A DNA stretch of 64,000 nt from Capitulum mitella (Eukaryota; Arthropoda; Thecostraca; Pollicipedomorpha; Pollicipedidae), in contig CP099840.1 in NCBI GenBank assembly GCA_030062745.1, positions 30,073,006 through 30,137,005 on the forward strand. The letters run 5' to 3'. Positions 22,801 through 32,340 of this stretch are shown piece by piece (the stretch's first letter is position 1; every line of letters begins with the position of its first letter). The notes under the pieces were generated by a model. It was not told the origin of the DNA. It saw nothing but the letters and a program-made list of their open reading frames with translations, and made no database searches. A program made the position numbers and the translations under genes.

Positions 22801-25800
22801 CTGGCGGGCGCCTGGCGGCGGGGGCCGGCCGGCCCGACCCGGCCCGGCGGGCGGTGTAGTGGGTACCGGCTCCCCCGGCGGGCGGTGTAGTGGGTACCGG
22901 CTCTCCCCGGCGGGCGGTGTAGTGGGTACCGGCTCACCCGGCGGGCGGTGTAGTGGGTACCGGCTCCCCCGGCGGACGGTGTAGTGGGTACCGGCTCACC
23001 CGGCGGGCGGTGTAGTGGGTACCGGCTCACCCGGCGGGCGGTGTAGTGGGTACCGGCTCACCCGGCGGGCGGTGTAGTGGGTACCGGCTCACCCGGCGGG
23101 CGGTGTAGTGGGTACCGGCTCCCCCGGCGGGCGGTGCAGTGGGTACCGGCTCCCCCGGCGGGCGGTGTAGTGGGTACCGGCTCCCCCGGCGGGCGGTGCA
23201 GTGGGTACCGGCTCACCCGGCGGGCGGTGCAGTGGGTACCGGCTCCCCCGGCGGGCGGTGTAGTGGGTACCGGCTCCCCCGGCGGGCGGTGTAGTGGGTA
23301 CCGGCTCACCCGGCGGGGGTCCGCCGCCTGGAGCCGGCCCCCTATCGATTCGTGTGCGCCCGGCCGCCGGGCTCTGTGGCGTCCTTGGCCGGAGGTGGGC
23401 CCGGCAGGCAGTCTGTCGCGATAGAGGCGAGTCAACTCAACTCGAGAGGCTGCCAGCAGAACTGACGCTGCTTATGACGCGGAATAGCCTGCCGAGAATG
23501 TGGAGCCGGCAACGGGAGGCAACGGCCTGTGTTTGGCTTGGCCGCCGACGTGCGGCACATGATTGGACACTTTCTGTCCCTTTCCTTTTGTTCTGCGCAG
23601 TTTTCAAAATGCGATATGAGACATGGATTGTTTTTCAGGTTTCAAATGTTCGCAGTGGTGAAAAAATGCGTTAGATTTTAACGTTCCGTTGAAGGCTCCG
23701 ATTACGGTGAACTGAACGTGTGGAGTTACCGTATCTGACTGACTCCAAATGATCAGTTCCATTTTCAAGACATTACCTGTTTAAGGTGAAAAACAGGGCA
23801 GATATGGCGCGGTCTAAATGAACTGAAAACGTTACATGACCAAAGTGTGGGGTGATACCCTGTGGTGCATCCTGCGTTCCCACATCCATTGAATCTATCG
23901 ACCGCGTACCCTCTAACAATCATTTTGCGGCTCTACACGTCTCTCACAGCCTCCTTATCCTGTTTCTCAAGTTTTCCGTTTTCAGTCCTGATTCTCGTGA
24001 CCTTGAGATCCACGTTATGGCTTAACCGCCCGCGGCCACCGACAGATACCTCTGTCCTCTTGCCACCCCTGACACAGACCCGCGGCATGTATTTTTATCC
24101 CTCCTCACCTCTGACCTTCAGGATCTGTCGCACCTGTCACCCGTGGCCTACGTTGTTGGGCCCAAGACATGCACATATGTTGATTCTCTTGGCCGTTGAC
24201 CAGCTGCACCTGGTGGGCAGCGTGAACACCCGTTAACCTCCCGTTCACCTCGTTCCGCAGCGCCTGGCGGGCGACGAGTACGTCGGCTTCAACAACGCCG
24301 TGTTCCTGTCGGAGCGCGAGGCGGCCGACCGCAACTACGCGCTCGGCTTCTACATGCGCGAGAACAAGTGCTTCCCGGCCAAGTCGAACCTGCGCGAGGT
24401 CATGGACTTCTACTTTCAGGTGGGCGCGGCCGGGCGCCGCCGCCGGCGGACACGGTCCCGCCGCCGCCGCCGCTGCGTCGGGCCGGCTATTTCGGGCGGC
24501 GGAGGCGCAGTTTGCGCCGCCGGTATGCCGCCGCCGCCGCACAGATGGCCTCGTGTCCGGAGCGCCAGAGGCGCCGCGCGCCGGCCGAGGCGTCACAGGC
24601 GACGGCCGGCGGCCAGGCCCGCCTTCCGGTCCCGGTGTCGGGGCGGCGGCGGCGGCCGCGGCCTCCGAGAGCCGGGAGGGTTTTAACGCGCGGGAGGCGT
24701 CTGGTCGTGTTTAATCACTGCATAGCGTTGTTTCGTCGGGTCGCCTTTGAAGTTGGTCTAATGGCTCCCTCGACAGGTTTTTGTTATGAAACAACAAGCT
24801 TTCGCAACATGATGTAGTCGGATGCTTTGCTGGTGCAAAGCGCATGTCACGTGTCAGATCCGTTTCTTCGTAAGAATGAGCTCGTCTGCGATGTTTCGTG
24901 GTGGACGTCGATGGGCACGGGCTGCTACCTGCCGACTCGGGGCCTGCCAACGACCATCGCCAGCCGCCGACCTCGCGTCATCGATCCCCCGTTCCGGAGC
25001 CATTCAGTGTGCGCCGTTACCGCCGTGCTCAATGCTAACGCCCGCCGCCTTCGGACGGCGGCGGGCCGGCCCACTGAGGCCGCTCGATGGCCGTCTGGCG
25101 CCGTGACGCCGCGCGGCGCGTGACGTGACGGCGCGCCGTTACAGTGCTGCTCGATGGAGACCACGTGTGACGCCATGTCGGTGATGGCGGCCACGCTGGC
25201 CAACGGCGGCATCTGCCCGACGTCCGAGGAGAAGGTGATGTCGACCGACTCCGTGCGCGACGTGCTCAGCCTGATGCACAGCTGCGGCATGTACGACTAC
25301 AGTGGACAGTTCGCCTTCAACGTGAGTCCTGCCGCCGCCTCCGCCTGTCGTAGGCTGGAGAACGATGAGCACTGTCGGCCATCCAGTACCGGATATGTTT
25401 TCATGTCATGAAAAAACACATGAAAAGACCAGGTGGTTTGATCATTTGTTTAGCTGCTTATTACGAACAACTGAACGAACACTGGACTGTACATATTTCG
25501 AGCTTTGCGGCATTGGCTGTGATGTCTTCCCAGCCAAAACGTTCCGTTTAATGCACATCACATCGGTACATAGATACATCGATAACATCGCATCGCATGT
25601 AATGCTATGTTGCATTACATGTTACGTTGCAAGGTCATCTGCCCGTGGCGTAACATTTCTGCAGTATGTGGGCCGGTCTGCGATGGGTCTCTGGGTGGGC
25701 GCTGACCGTAGTTCCGTCCGTGTCCACCAGGTGGGTCTGCCGGCCAAGTCGGGCGTGTCGGGCGGCATGATGCTGGTGGTGCCGAACGTGATGGGCATCT

Positions 25801-26794
25801 GCCTGTGGTCGCCGCCGCTCGACATGTACGGCAATTCGGTGCGCGGGATCCAGTTCTGCAGCGTGAGTGCACGTGGACCGCCGGCTGCCCGGCCCCGCCC
25901 TCCGGGCTGGGAGAGGAGTTCCGGGTCGCCGACTGTTGCGACCCGTCATGGAAGAGGCGTACGGAGCATTGGTGCCTTGATTTCGTTTAAGAAAAAGCGT
26001 GGATTGGGTTTGGGTACGACGAACGGTTCAGCGGCTGTTTAAGAGACGGTGTATCGTGGAAAATTTGGTAGGCGTTGTTTTTAATTCGGTTTCGTGTGTC
26101 AACAGGAGCTGGTGAACATGTTTAATTTCCACCGTTATGATAACTTGAAGTACAGCACGACCAAGAAGGACCCGAGACGCCACAAGCACGAGACCAAGGG
26201 CATCAACATCGTCAATCTACTCTTCTCTGCAGCTTCTGGAGACGTCAGCGCCATGAGAAGGTGAATCTAGTTTGCTCAGTAAGGCCCCCTCAAAAAAAAA
26301 ACACTGCGTCGTCGCGTTTTGTGAACTTGCGTTCCAGGCTTCGAATTTAAATTATGCAATGTGCCACGTACTCTGTCAGTAAGGCTGTGTCAGATAGCTC
26401 GCTGTTCTCTGCTGTACGCCCGCCCGACATTAGGCACAGGTTGACCGCTGGTCCGTCCTCGACCCTCAGACACAAGCTGTCGGGGATGGACATGTCTGAG
26501 CGGGACTACGACGGCCGGACGGCGCTGCACGTGGCGGCCGCCGAGGGCCACGTGGAGTGCGTGCAGTTCCTGCTGGAGCACTGCCGCGTCTCGCCGCTGA
26601 TCACGGACCGCTGGGGCAACACGCCGCTCGAGGACGCCGTCCGCTTCCAGCACGACGAGGTGGCCGAGCTGATCCGCGCCTGCGCTGCCCAGTTCGTGGA
26701 CGAGCCGGCGTCGGAGCCGGACCAGGGCGAGGCGACCGGGAAGGACACCGACGGCCCGGCCCGACCCGCCGCCGGGTCCTCCGCCGCGCAGTAG
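9108..26794 (+). CDS. GLS: Glutaminase, mitochondrial (GLS/KGA type), 12 exons, 656 residues
   Basis: Model join(9108-9311, 12524-12600, 15764-15863, 16299-16444, 16795-16924, 20389-20516, 21191-21428, 24261-24419, 25145-25321, 25731-25862, 26106-26260, 26470-26794), 1971 nt, with all phases closing. The enzyme hydrolyses glutamine to glutamate and ammonia in mitochondria. Residues 1-68 form an Arg/Ser-rich presequence without acidic residues until near its end. Residues about 103-219 match the N-terminal helical/EF-hand-like domain. Residues 220-530 form the beta-lactamase-like glutaminase domain with Tyr223, Ser260-x-x-Lys263, Asn309, Glu359, Asn366, Tyr392, Tyr444 and Val462, corresponding to human Y249, S286/K289, N335, E381, N388, Y414, Y466 and V484. 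Two ankyrin repeats follow (about 563-630). Length is close to human KGA (669). Nothing points to inactivation. I see no alternative short C-terminus like vertebrate GAC. Confidence 0.95.
9650..9925 (+). repeat. 40-bp minisatellite, left block
   Basis: Units of exactly 40 bp begin at 9721, 9761, 9801, 9841 and 9881, with more diverged or shortened units before 9721. Each contains a core like CCGTCCCGTACAGGAGGGTG followed by CTGACCTG. The ACAG|GAGGG part resembles a splice acceptor. Confidence 0.88.
9934..11416. mobile_element. Non-autonomous hAT-like transposon inside the minisatellite
   Basis: The left end TGGAACTGAGAATTCG and the reverse complement of the right end TATAGCTAAGAATTTG match at 11 of 16 positions without gaps. 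Flanking 8-mers CTTCCGTA (9926-9933) and ATCCCGTA (11417-11424) agree at 6 of 8 and sit inside minisatellite sequence, as for an 8-bp target duplication. Subterminal CGAATATTCGG-type palindromes (9960-10110 and 11345-11395) are also typical of hAT elements. The 1483-bp interior encodes no transposase and contains a GAT microsatellite. Confidence 0.6.
10638..10812 (+). repeat. GAT/GGTGAT trinucleotide microsatellite
   Basis: About 175 bp of GATGGT, GACGAT and then nearly pure GAT repeats. It produces spurious poly-Asp, poly-Met and poly-Ile open frames. Confidence 0.97.
11417..11700 (+). repeat. 40-bp minisatellite, right block
   Basis: Same repeat family as the left block (CCCGTACAGGA, TGTCTGACCTG, CCGTCCCGT). 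Units are about 40 bp and degrade toward 11700. The two blocks look like one array split by the transposon. Confidence 0.85.
11732..12424 (-). other. Unassigned minus-strand open frame in GLS intron 1
   Basis: 230 open codons. The first about 120 residues have mixed, protein-like composition (for example [16 protein letters not shown]), while the rest crosses GC-rich DNA and is probably fortuitous. I do not recognise a domain. It could be a fragment of a nested gene or mobile element, or chance. Confidence 0.2.
12524..12600 (+). CDS. GLS: GLS exon 2 (77 nt)
   Basis: Acceptor TGCTTTTTCAG and donor AAAAG|GTGTGT. It enters in phase 0, matching exon 1, and leaves two bases (AG) that join the C of exon 3 to give Ser. 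It encodes [20 protein letters not shown] and then EINNK. Without it exons 1 and 3 are out of frame; with it the whole coding sequence is a multiple of three. Sequence conservation is weak in this region of the family, so phase is the main argument. Confidence 0.75.
12601..15763 (+). other. GLS intron 2
   Basis: 3.2 kb. Contains diverged tandem repeats at about 13100-13390 and 13790-14330, and a 12-13-base C run near 14522. Opposed open frames around 14540-14990 carry no recognisable domain. Confidence 0.8.
13790..14330 (+). repeat. Degenerate GC-rich minisatellite
   Basis: Repeated cores such as GATCGTCTCTGGG, GACCGTCCCTGGG and CCTCCCTGACCGTC recur every 35-45 bp with much drift. It is related in style but not clearly in sequence to the 40-bp array of intron 1. 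Confidence 0.6.
15764..15863 (+). CDS. GLS: GLS exon 3
   Basis: 100 nt between TTTTTTCCAG and GTAAGT. Encodes [20 protein letters not shown] and then [13 protein letters not shown], aligned with human LLPSLEDLLFYTIAEGQEKI...KFITAL. Start of the N-terminal helical domain (residues 95-127). Confidence 0.92.
15864..16298 (+). other. GLS intron 3 with a 72-bp tandem duplication at its 3' end
   Basis: Two copies of a GC-rich block (GTGAAGCCCCGGCCCTCGCG...) start at 16157 and 16229, nearly identical over about 64 bp. The second runs into the exon 4 acceptor. Confidence 0.9.
16299..16444 (+). CDS. GLS: GLS exon 4
   Basis: 146 nt, acceptor GGCCGCAG, donor GTGAGT. Encodes [20 protein letters not shown] and on to VVDLPTFRR, matching human ALKSTGLRTSDPRLKECMDM. 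Residues 128-176 in the EF-hand-like domain. Confidence 0.92.
16795..16924 (+). CDS. GLS: GLS exon 5
   Basis: 130 nt, acceptor CACCGCCAG, donor GTGGGT. Encodes [36 protein letters not shown] and ends GGK, matching human SNIVLLTQAFRRKFVIPDFMSF. Residues 177-219. Confidence 0.95.
16925..20388 (+). other. GLS intron 5
   Basis: 3.5 kb. A GC-rich patch lies at 18220-18700 without supported coding. A segment at about 17440-17640 resembles sequence near 50700-50880 and is probably a dispersed repeat. Confidence 0.8.
17440..17640 (+). repeat. Dispersed repeat, copy 1
   Basis: Shares AGGTCAAAATCATnACTTG, then GGGGTCATGA about 50 bp later, then GGCC(A)CTTAAAA, in the same order and similar spacing with 50710-50880. 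This suggests a diverged mobile element family that I cannot name. Confidence 0.4.
20389..20516 (+). CDS. GLS: GLS exon 6 (catalytic Tyr and Ser)
   Basis: 128 nt, acceptor GTCCCCAG, donor CAG|GTGGGT. Encodes [20 protein letters not shown] and [20 protein letters not shown], then S260-I. Tyr223 and the nucleophile Ser260 are here. Near-identical to the family consensus ([18 protein letters not shown]). Confidence 0.97.
20566..20613 (+). pseudogene. Decayed duplicate of the 3' end of GLS exon 6
   Basis: This intronic stretch matches exon 6 plus its donor (20475-20522) at 39 of 48 positions without gaps, offset 91 bp. Similarity extends further upstream (TGCACCGT at 20538) with a small indel. 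In the copy the codon matching catalytic Ser260 reads CCC (Pro) and the donor AGGTGG reads AGATGG, so it cannot be spliced as an exon end. Confidence 0.85.
20614..21125 (+). other. GLS intron 6, remainder
   Basis: AT-richer centre without features. A plus-strand open frame at 20875-21108 has no recognisable domain. Confidence 0.7.
21126..21215 (+). repeat. Three 31-bp tandem copies across the intron 6/exon 7 junction
   Basis: CAGTAA at 21126, 21157 and 21188 begins three units of 31 bp (each with GCTGACGTNCG-like and GTTCCGTCAG-like parts). The third unit contains the real acceptor (CCGTCAG|TAAGCC) and the first codons of exon 7. The two upstream copies mimic the acceptor. Confidence 0.9.
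21191..21428 (+). CDS. GLS: GLS exon 7
   Basis: 238 nt, acceptor GTTCCGTCAG, donor GTGAGC. The split codon AG|T gives Ser262, followed by [29 protein letters not shown] and [18 protein letters not shown]. Supplies the catalytic Lys263 and substrate-binding Asn309. Confidence 0.97.
22274..22498 (+). other. Unassigned short open frame in GLS intron 7
   Basis: 74 codons from ATG with balanced, protein-like composition ([39 protein letters not shown]). No splice sites in obvious register and no family recognised. It could be a mobile-element relic or chance. Confidence 0.2.
22846..23318 (+). repeat. 31-bp GC-rich minisatellite, about 15 copies
   Basis: Units start at 22846, 22877, 22909, 22940, 22971, 23002 and then every 31 bp to 23281, with a partial copy at 23312. 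Core GTGGGTACCGGCTC followed by ACCC or CCCC and GGCGGGCGGTG. Almost all variation is at two or three sites (TAG/CAG, CACC/CCCC), so the array is recent or homogenised. One unit is 32 bp. Confidence 0.97.
24261..24419 (+). CDS. GLS: GLS exon 8
   Basis: 159 nt, acceptor GTTCCGCAG, donor GTGGGC. Encodes [39 protein letters not shown] and MDFYFQ. Contains Glu359, Asn366 and Tyr392, all catalytic-site residues in the family, plus the activation-loop region. Confidence 0.97.
24420..25144 (+). other. GLS intron 8
   Basis: 725 nt, very GC-rich in its first half. The open frames here are compositional. No other feature seen. Confidence 0.85.
25145..25321 (+). CDS. GLS: GLS exon 9
   Basis: 177 nt, acceptor GCCGTTACAG, donor GTGAGT. 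Encodes [33 protein letters not shown] and [19 protein letters not shown]. Contains Tyr444 in the CGMYDYSGQ motif. Confidence 0.97.
25322..25730 (+). other. GLS intron 9
   Basis: 409 nt, with short CATCG/ATGTAATG repeats at 25555-25620. No other feature seen. Confidence 0.85.
25731..25862 (+). CDS. GLS: GLS exon 10
   Basis: 132 nt, acceptor TCCACCAG, donor GTGAGT. Encodes [20 protein letters not shown] and [20 protein letters not shown]. Holds Val462 and the KSGVSGG turn of the active site. Confidence 0.97.
26106..26260 (+). CDS. GLS: GLS exon 11
   Basis: 155 nt, acceptor TGTCAACAG, donor AG|GTGAAT. Encodes [20 protein letters not shown] and [20 protein letters not shown], the linker from the catalytic domain to the ankyrin repeats. 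Codon use is noticeably less GC-rich than in the neighbouring exons. Confidence 0.96.
26470..26794 (+). CDS. GLS: GLS exon 12 (ankyrin repeats and C-terminus)
   Basis: 325 nt including TAG at 26792-26794, acceptor GACCCTCAG. Encodes [37 protein letters not shown] and [14 protein letters not shown] (two ankyrin repeats), then a low-complexity acidic/Ala-Pro tail ending SSAAQ. The tail does not resemble the vertebrate KGA end. Confidence 0.96.
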
Positions 26795-29704
26795 CCGGGC
26801 TGCAGGCCGGCTCCCGCGGGGGGGACGCTCTGAACAGGGTGGAGAACACCGCCGTTGGGGTGTGGAAGGTGGCTGCTCTGCGGGCACTCACAGAGCGCAG
26901 CGTCGACCCCGTGTCGCGCCATTGTCCCGATGTCGTAGTGGTCCTCCCCGTCCGCTTCGTCGGCGAGTTCAGCCCCCTCCGATCCTGCCGCATTCTTCAG
27001 CGCACTCTGGATACTCTGGTCTCACCGCCCGCGGGCGGACGCGCTCTCAGGACGTGTCGAACAAACGGGTTCCAGCGCCGAGTACCGCCTGCTCCCTGAT
27101 CTTAAGCCTGGTTGTATCGAGGTCAGAGGCTATGGCCAGCCTCCTGCAGGTCCGTAGGCCCAGGCGTATTCTGTTTTCATCAGCCAAGGGACAGGCGTCT
27201 GCTGGTGATGATTCTGACCCGCGGTGTATTCTTAAGTCCGCTACGGTGAACCATAAGCTTTTCGAATGGTGTGCTGCAATCCGAACGGACTTTGTGGGAC
27301 ACGTCCTTGATGAACACTGAAAGGAAACCAGTCGTCCCGGTGTATCGTAAGCATGCCCGGATCGGCCCTTTGTCTGTCTGCTTGTGGGCGCAGACGATTA
27401 CTGGGGAATGGCCATTTTCCTGTTTCCTTTCCGTGGAAAAAAGAAAAGTCTTGCTCAGTCCCGACGATATGTGCCAACGTCATTTTGTGTGCCGTATAGA
27501 CCAGCTCCCTTCCGACCTGGTGTTCGGTTTCTGCCCAGCGAAAGACAAGTTGTGGATGGCGGAATGGATGTTGCGCCCTCACTTGCCGCCGCAAGAGGCG
27601 GCGGGTGCCGGTGGGAGGAGTGATGCTCCCAGCTCTGTGATTGGCGACGGTCCGCCGGGCCGGCTGGCGCCCCATCTCGTCGAACGCGTTACGGTCGGCC
27701 GGCCCCCGCCCGTCGCCGCGTCGCCGGCCGGCACGCCCGCAGTGTCCGTCAGGAGCGCGCGCGCGTCGGGCATGGCCGCTAGTCGAGTGCAGATCTGTGA
27801 TCCTGTGAACCAGACGTTTGTCGCTTCGACCTTCGACTCGACGTTCTAAGACGTGTCTCAGGACACGTGGACTCACGTGAACACATGGAGACTTCAGTTG
27901 TCGGAGACGTTGTCCCCGTTGTCGGAGACGTCGTGGCGGTGCTGTTACTCACCTTGACTGAAGTGGCGGCACATTTGTCTTTGCCATCTCCACTGCCGCA
28001 CTTTGTGAACGTCTGACTGGCATTTCGCAGCAATACTTCATCGGACAAAGATGTCGTGTGCTCACAGTATCCTTTGCCGTTGATGAGGTCCCTGCAACAC
28101 TCTCGACAGCTGAGCGAGAGTGTGATGGCCCATCCTCCGTTGGCTCCACCCTGTCCACCACTAGGCTTGGTGCGGGAAGACTGGCACTGTCGGTCGGTGG
28201 ACTGTAGTGACTTCACGTTGTGTCAGTTCCCCGTTGGAACCTACTCTCCTTCTCTGCAGTATTTTTAGGAATCAATGTCGGATAGGCTGCCGGGGTTGAC
28301 ATTTGTCCTTGTACTAGCCAAGGTTCGCTGTCCGGGTCATTCAGCGTTGCATCTCGACCCTTAGACGAGTCCTGGCGAGTCGTGTCGTCAGGGCTTCCGA
28401 GCTGTGAACGACATGCTTCCAGTCTGGGATTTCCGTGCGTGTTCGGTCGGGGTGGCGGCTGCCAGTGCGCAGAGGTCGCAGAAAGAATGGTGATCCGGTT
28501 GTGATGGCGCGTCGAGGGTAAGGCGTGAGTTCATGTCCTGGTAGTGAACCTGCTGATGTCGTGTTTCTTGTTGTAGGCGCGTGATCGTTTGTGCTGCGTG
28601 AGTTCCATTGCTTCAAGTTGCAGCGACGTTGTTCATTGGTACATATCTTAGTATCTCTGAGACTTGAGGCATGTGTTCCTTCCTTTGTACTTCCTGTGCG
28701 AAATTACCTCTGATGTTGACTTGCTTGTGTAGCGCTGTCACTTACATTATACAGAAAACGCTTAATTTATTCACGGACAAAATGTTTCTTCATGCTCATG
28801 TAGCGGCGTGGTGTTCATATCGTTATCGTTGGCGAGCGACCAGCTGTTCTGCGGATAGCTAGGTGTCTCCTCCGCTGTCGGCGGCTCGCCGTGTGTGTGA
28901 ACCGTGTCGGTCGGTTGCGGCGTCTCGCGAGCCGCCGTCGGCCCGGCTGGCCGCGGCCCCGGAGCCCGTGATCTCGCCCGGCGCCCGCTGGTCTGCGGCG
29001 CGCTGCGCCGACACTCGGCTGGAGTGCAATACACGCCATATCGACGCCGCTCGTTCTGAGGGCGACCGCTGGTGCACTGAAGGATTGTGACCGAGCCGTG
29101 GCGGTTAGCCAGCAGAACGGCAGTCCGGTTTGTTCTGTTCCGAACAGTTGCTCCGGCGTACTTTCTCCAGCACTTTGTCTGTAAGAGACAACCAGCTAAG
29201 GTGGATATGAGGGTAAACGATCGTCCAGGCGAAGAGGTGTTGCCACCGGATATCGACGAATTTTTTTTCTCGAATCTTTCTGCAATTTAGTTTCTTTTAA
29301 GTGGTGTCTGCCTTGCGGCTTGGGCAAGGCGTACTGATTAATGGCTCGCTTCGTGTGATGAACCGTTAAGGTAATCAGTAAGACGCAACTGACTGCCTTC
29401 AAGACCTGATCACACTCGCTGGACGTACCCAGCCTACAAACACACAAACACGACACACACACACTATGCCTGGCGAGCCTTTGCCTCCTTTGCTGGCTGG
29501 TGTACGACAGCAGTGGCTGAAGGGTAGGCTGATATCGATTACTGTATTACCTGTACAACCGTGGCCCACCTGCCGGTCCTGTAATAGCTGACGATCATGC
29601 TATGCCACCAGGGGCGCGACCGGCACTGGCAGTGAAGTGGGGAACGTGTGGGCACGCCTGAACCAGGGGGCTGAACAGTAACTGGAGGAAAGTTCGGTAA
29701 ATAA
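26795..29704 (+). other. Probable GLS 3' UTR and flank
   Basis: The first good AATAAA I find after the stop is at 29699-29704, which would give a 3' UTR of about 2.9 kb. Opposed open frames at 27241-27876 and 27307-27849 have no recognisable domain. A doubled 21-bp motif (GTTGTCGGAGACGT) lies at 27897-27935. Confidence 0.35.
29699..29704 (+). terminator. Candidate GLS poly(A) signal
   Basis: AATAAA, the first plus-strand canonical signal I found downstream of the GLS stop. It is distant (2.9 kb), so an earlier non-canonical signal is possible. Confidence 0.3.
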
Positions 29705-30811
29705 AGAGGACTTCCCGTCTTAACGGGCGTAATTAGTGGCTAGTTTTTTATGACGTGGGCCAGTTTGTTGCCCGGGCGATGCGACGAGTTGATAACCATC
29801 AGCGAACACCGTGTCCCGTAACCGAACTTCTAGAAACTTCCCGTGGTTCATGCCCAACAAACCAACATCGTTATCGGACGTCGTTTTATGTCGTTCAAGT
29901 TACCCTGGACTGGTTGGCAGTGCATTCATGGAACGTAAGGATAAAGTTGTGGGGCATCCTGACTTCACGAAAATTTCATTATGTCTATGGCCTATGGGCG
30001 GCGTCACGCAGAAAGATTGGGTTTCAAAATGGTATCCTCCGATTTCAGAGATATTTCCCTTGAGGGAGTGCTCCGATGTTATCTCGCGAAAAACTCCGAG
30101 AGAAGTGTTTGGCCGCCGCTGAAGCAACCAAATTTACCAACGGAAGGGTAGTAGGTTTTGGCTCATTTTGCGCACGTATTGTTGCATGTTCTGTTTAAAA
30201 TTATCAGGATATGTGACTGATAGCATAACTCCCACGGTTGTCCCGGGCATCTCAAGCCGTTCGTGCGTTGGCGTGATTGTCTGAACGATAAGCAGTGCGA
30301 AGTGCGACGTCAGATGGGAGCCACAGAGGCCTTGAGAGTATTTGGACTAATCAAACCATGGTGGTTGGCAGAAACGCTTCAGTTGTATCGCCTATGAAAG
30401 TCCTGTCCACCGGCATACATCCCTTTAGCCTTCGTGTGGGCCCTCTATGTCTGAAGCCTGAAGGTAAAGTTGTGTGTTCTACCGCTAGAGGTACCGGCTT
30501 GTCGAAAATGCATTGAGCTGAATACTGCAAGCGACGCACAGACACCGGCCGCCCTGCAGACGACCGCCTGACGCCTGACGAGACATGCGACTTGAAACAA
30601 GACTAGTCGGCTTCCGACTGCGACGCTTATGGTCAAGCCTGACTGATGCATCGAAAAAGAAGTCAGAAAACAAACAAACAAAGCCGACTGCCCCAGAAAT
30701 GTTCGTCCAGTTGATGCCTCCCGCTACAGGAATGCAGGAGCTCAGTGATTAATTATCGGAATATTACAGCCAAAGGCAAAGCTGAGAGCCAGCTTAACCA
30801 CTACAGATGGC

Positions 30812-30986
30812 GCCAGGGGCGCAGCCAGAATTTTCTTAAGGGTGTGGGTCGGAGCTCAGTTTGAAATGGAATCATACGAGAACTGTCTCCTGGGAAGACG
30901 ATGTGGCATGGCTTTCACAATCAAGATGAGAGCCTAAGGAAGTGGGGACCGAGCTCCCGACACCCTCCCATTTGGCTGCGCTGGTG
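30812..30986. mobile_element. MITE with 6-bp target duplication
   Basis: Begins GCCAGGGGCGCAGCC and ends GGCTGCGCTGGTG, which form an imperfect terminal inverted repeat sharing GCGCAGCC. It is flanked on both sides by GATGGC (30806-30811 and 30987-30992). 175 bp, non-coding. Confidence 0.65.
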
Positions 30987-31184
30987 GATGGCTCAATAGA
31001 CGGACTTTGAACGATAGGTTCTGCGGCATTTCATAAACCACCAACCAGACAAATGGTTTCGGTGGTGCTACAATAGCGACTTAAGAAGTCAAAAATGGTC
31101 TTTACAGGCTCCAGGGCTTTGGACACGATAATGAAAATAGACAGCCTTTCCTATGCCGGAAGGAACTTGTGTTTACACGCAAAA

Positions 31185-31191
31185 GATATAC

Positions 31192-31234
<43 letters not shown>
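31185..31234. repeat. AT dinucleotide microsatellite
   Basis: CATATACATA followed by about 40 bp of alternating TA. The small Tyr/Ile-rich open frames here are artefacts of it. Confidence 0.97.
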
Positions 31235-31238
<4 letters not shown>

Positions 31239-31899
31239 GTTGTGTGTGTAAATATATATGTGTATATAAGTGGTTTGCAGTCATATGCTCTCCTAGAGGT
31301 GTGTGTGTTCTTCTAAGCCTTGCATTTCCCAGATGTCCTTTAAGTCGTCTCGAATGAAACGTTACATAAAAGAAAGTACCTGAAAACGGCTGCAGGAGAT
31401 TTTATATACCACGTCATTCCTCGTATATTTACCTTTAAGGCTTCTTCAGCATAAGTGTCATGCTCCACTATTTGCCAGACAGGGTGGACTTTCCAGCGCC
31501 GAACGCAAGAGAAGGGGGCGGCGAGGGCGTTTTAATAGGCAGCTATATCCCGCGTTCCGTCTGTGCCGCAGGCAGCGTTCCAGTCAATGTTTTGTGATGG
31601 ATGACGTTTCTACAAGTCAGACAAATATCCCGATGGTAATCGAACTCCAGGAGAAACTTAAAGCAAAGGTTCTTCTGCTCGCAGCAGCTTGATCTTTACC
31701 GCTAGATCCATCAGTTAGACATCGGAGGCTTTTTTAATGCATAAAAACAGCGCAAAGTTTGCCTCATTATCCTTAAAAGCGGCCTTTGTCAGGGATATAA
31801 TTCGTCCCACTTAACACGACTTTTTTCAGCGACAAACGAAGTCGATAGAGATCTGAGTGATCCGGGCTGTTCGCTGCGACTGTGGCGCGATGAGGACAA

Positions 31900-32340
31900 A
31901 AACGGCGCCACCTCCGCCTGGATCTTGCCGGCGATATTAATCACAATTAGGTCAAAGGAGCCGAGAGTGGCGGGTCGTCGCCGATGACCCCGGCCGTTTG
32001 TTGCGAAATTCGATACTTTATTCGAGCATTAGATGGGCAGGGCCGGCCGGCGGGCGGCGCGCACAAAAAGCGGCGGCCGCGGAGCGCCGTCATCGCCGCC
32101 CGTCGGCCGCCGGCCGCGCCGCGCGCCGCCCGCCTAATTGTTCCCAAATGACTGGTGCCCGGCTGCCGCGTTACGCCGCGCCGCGCGGAAAAACCCGCGC
32201 CCAAAAACGCGCCCGTCCCCCGCGGCGTCCGCCGATGCAGGGTCGGCCGTGTGGCTTATGGGTTGTCCGACGGGAACTCGGCGGCACTGCCCTGGACGAG
32301 CCGGCCGGCCGGGACGCGTGCCTGCGGTCTGATCCTGAGC
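31900..32340. promoter_or_regulatory. GC island with homeodomain/TCF-type core sites (candidate enhancer)
   Basis: TAATC, CAATTAG and TCAAAGG cluster at 31937-31958 beside a sharply bounded GC-rich block (32040-32340). No splice-flanked coding sequence. Regulatory identity is inference from composition and motif clustering. Confidence 0.25.

Larger units (their letters stand above)
21429..24260 (+). other. GLS intron 7
   Basis: 2.8 kb. Holds the 31-bp minisatellite (22846-23318) and an unassigned open frame (22274-22498). Confidence 0.85.

Noticed and set aside
22846-23318. CRISPR-like appearance (regular 31-bp repeats)
   Set aside because: Units are directly adjacent with no unique spacers, and the sequence is eukaryotic.
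27241-27876. Opposed 192- and 211-codon frames downstream of the GLS stop
   Set aside because: Both frames open together, neither begins at a supported ATG with splice context, and no domain is visible; probably 3' UTR or flank.
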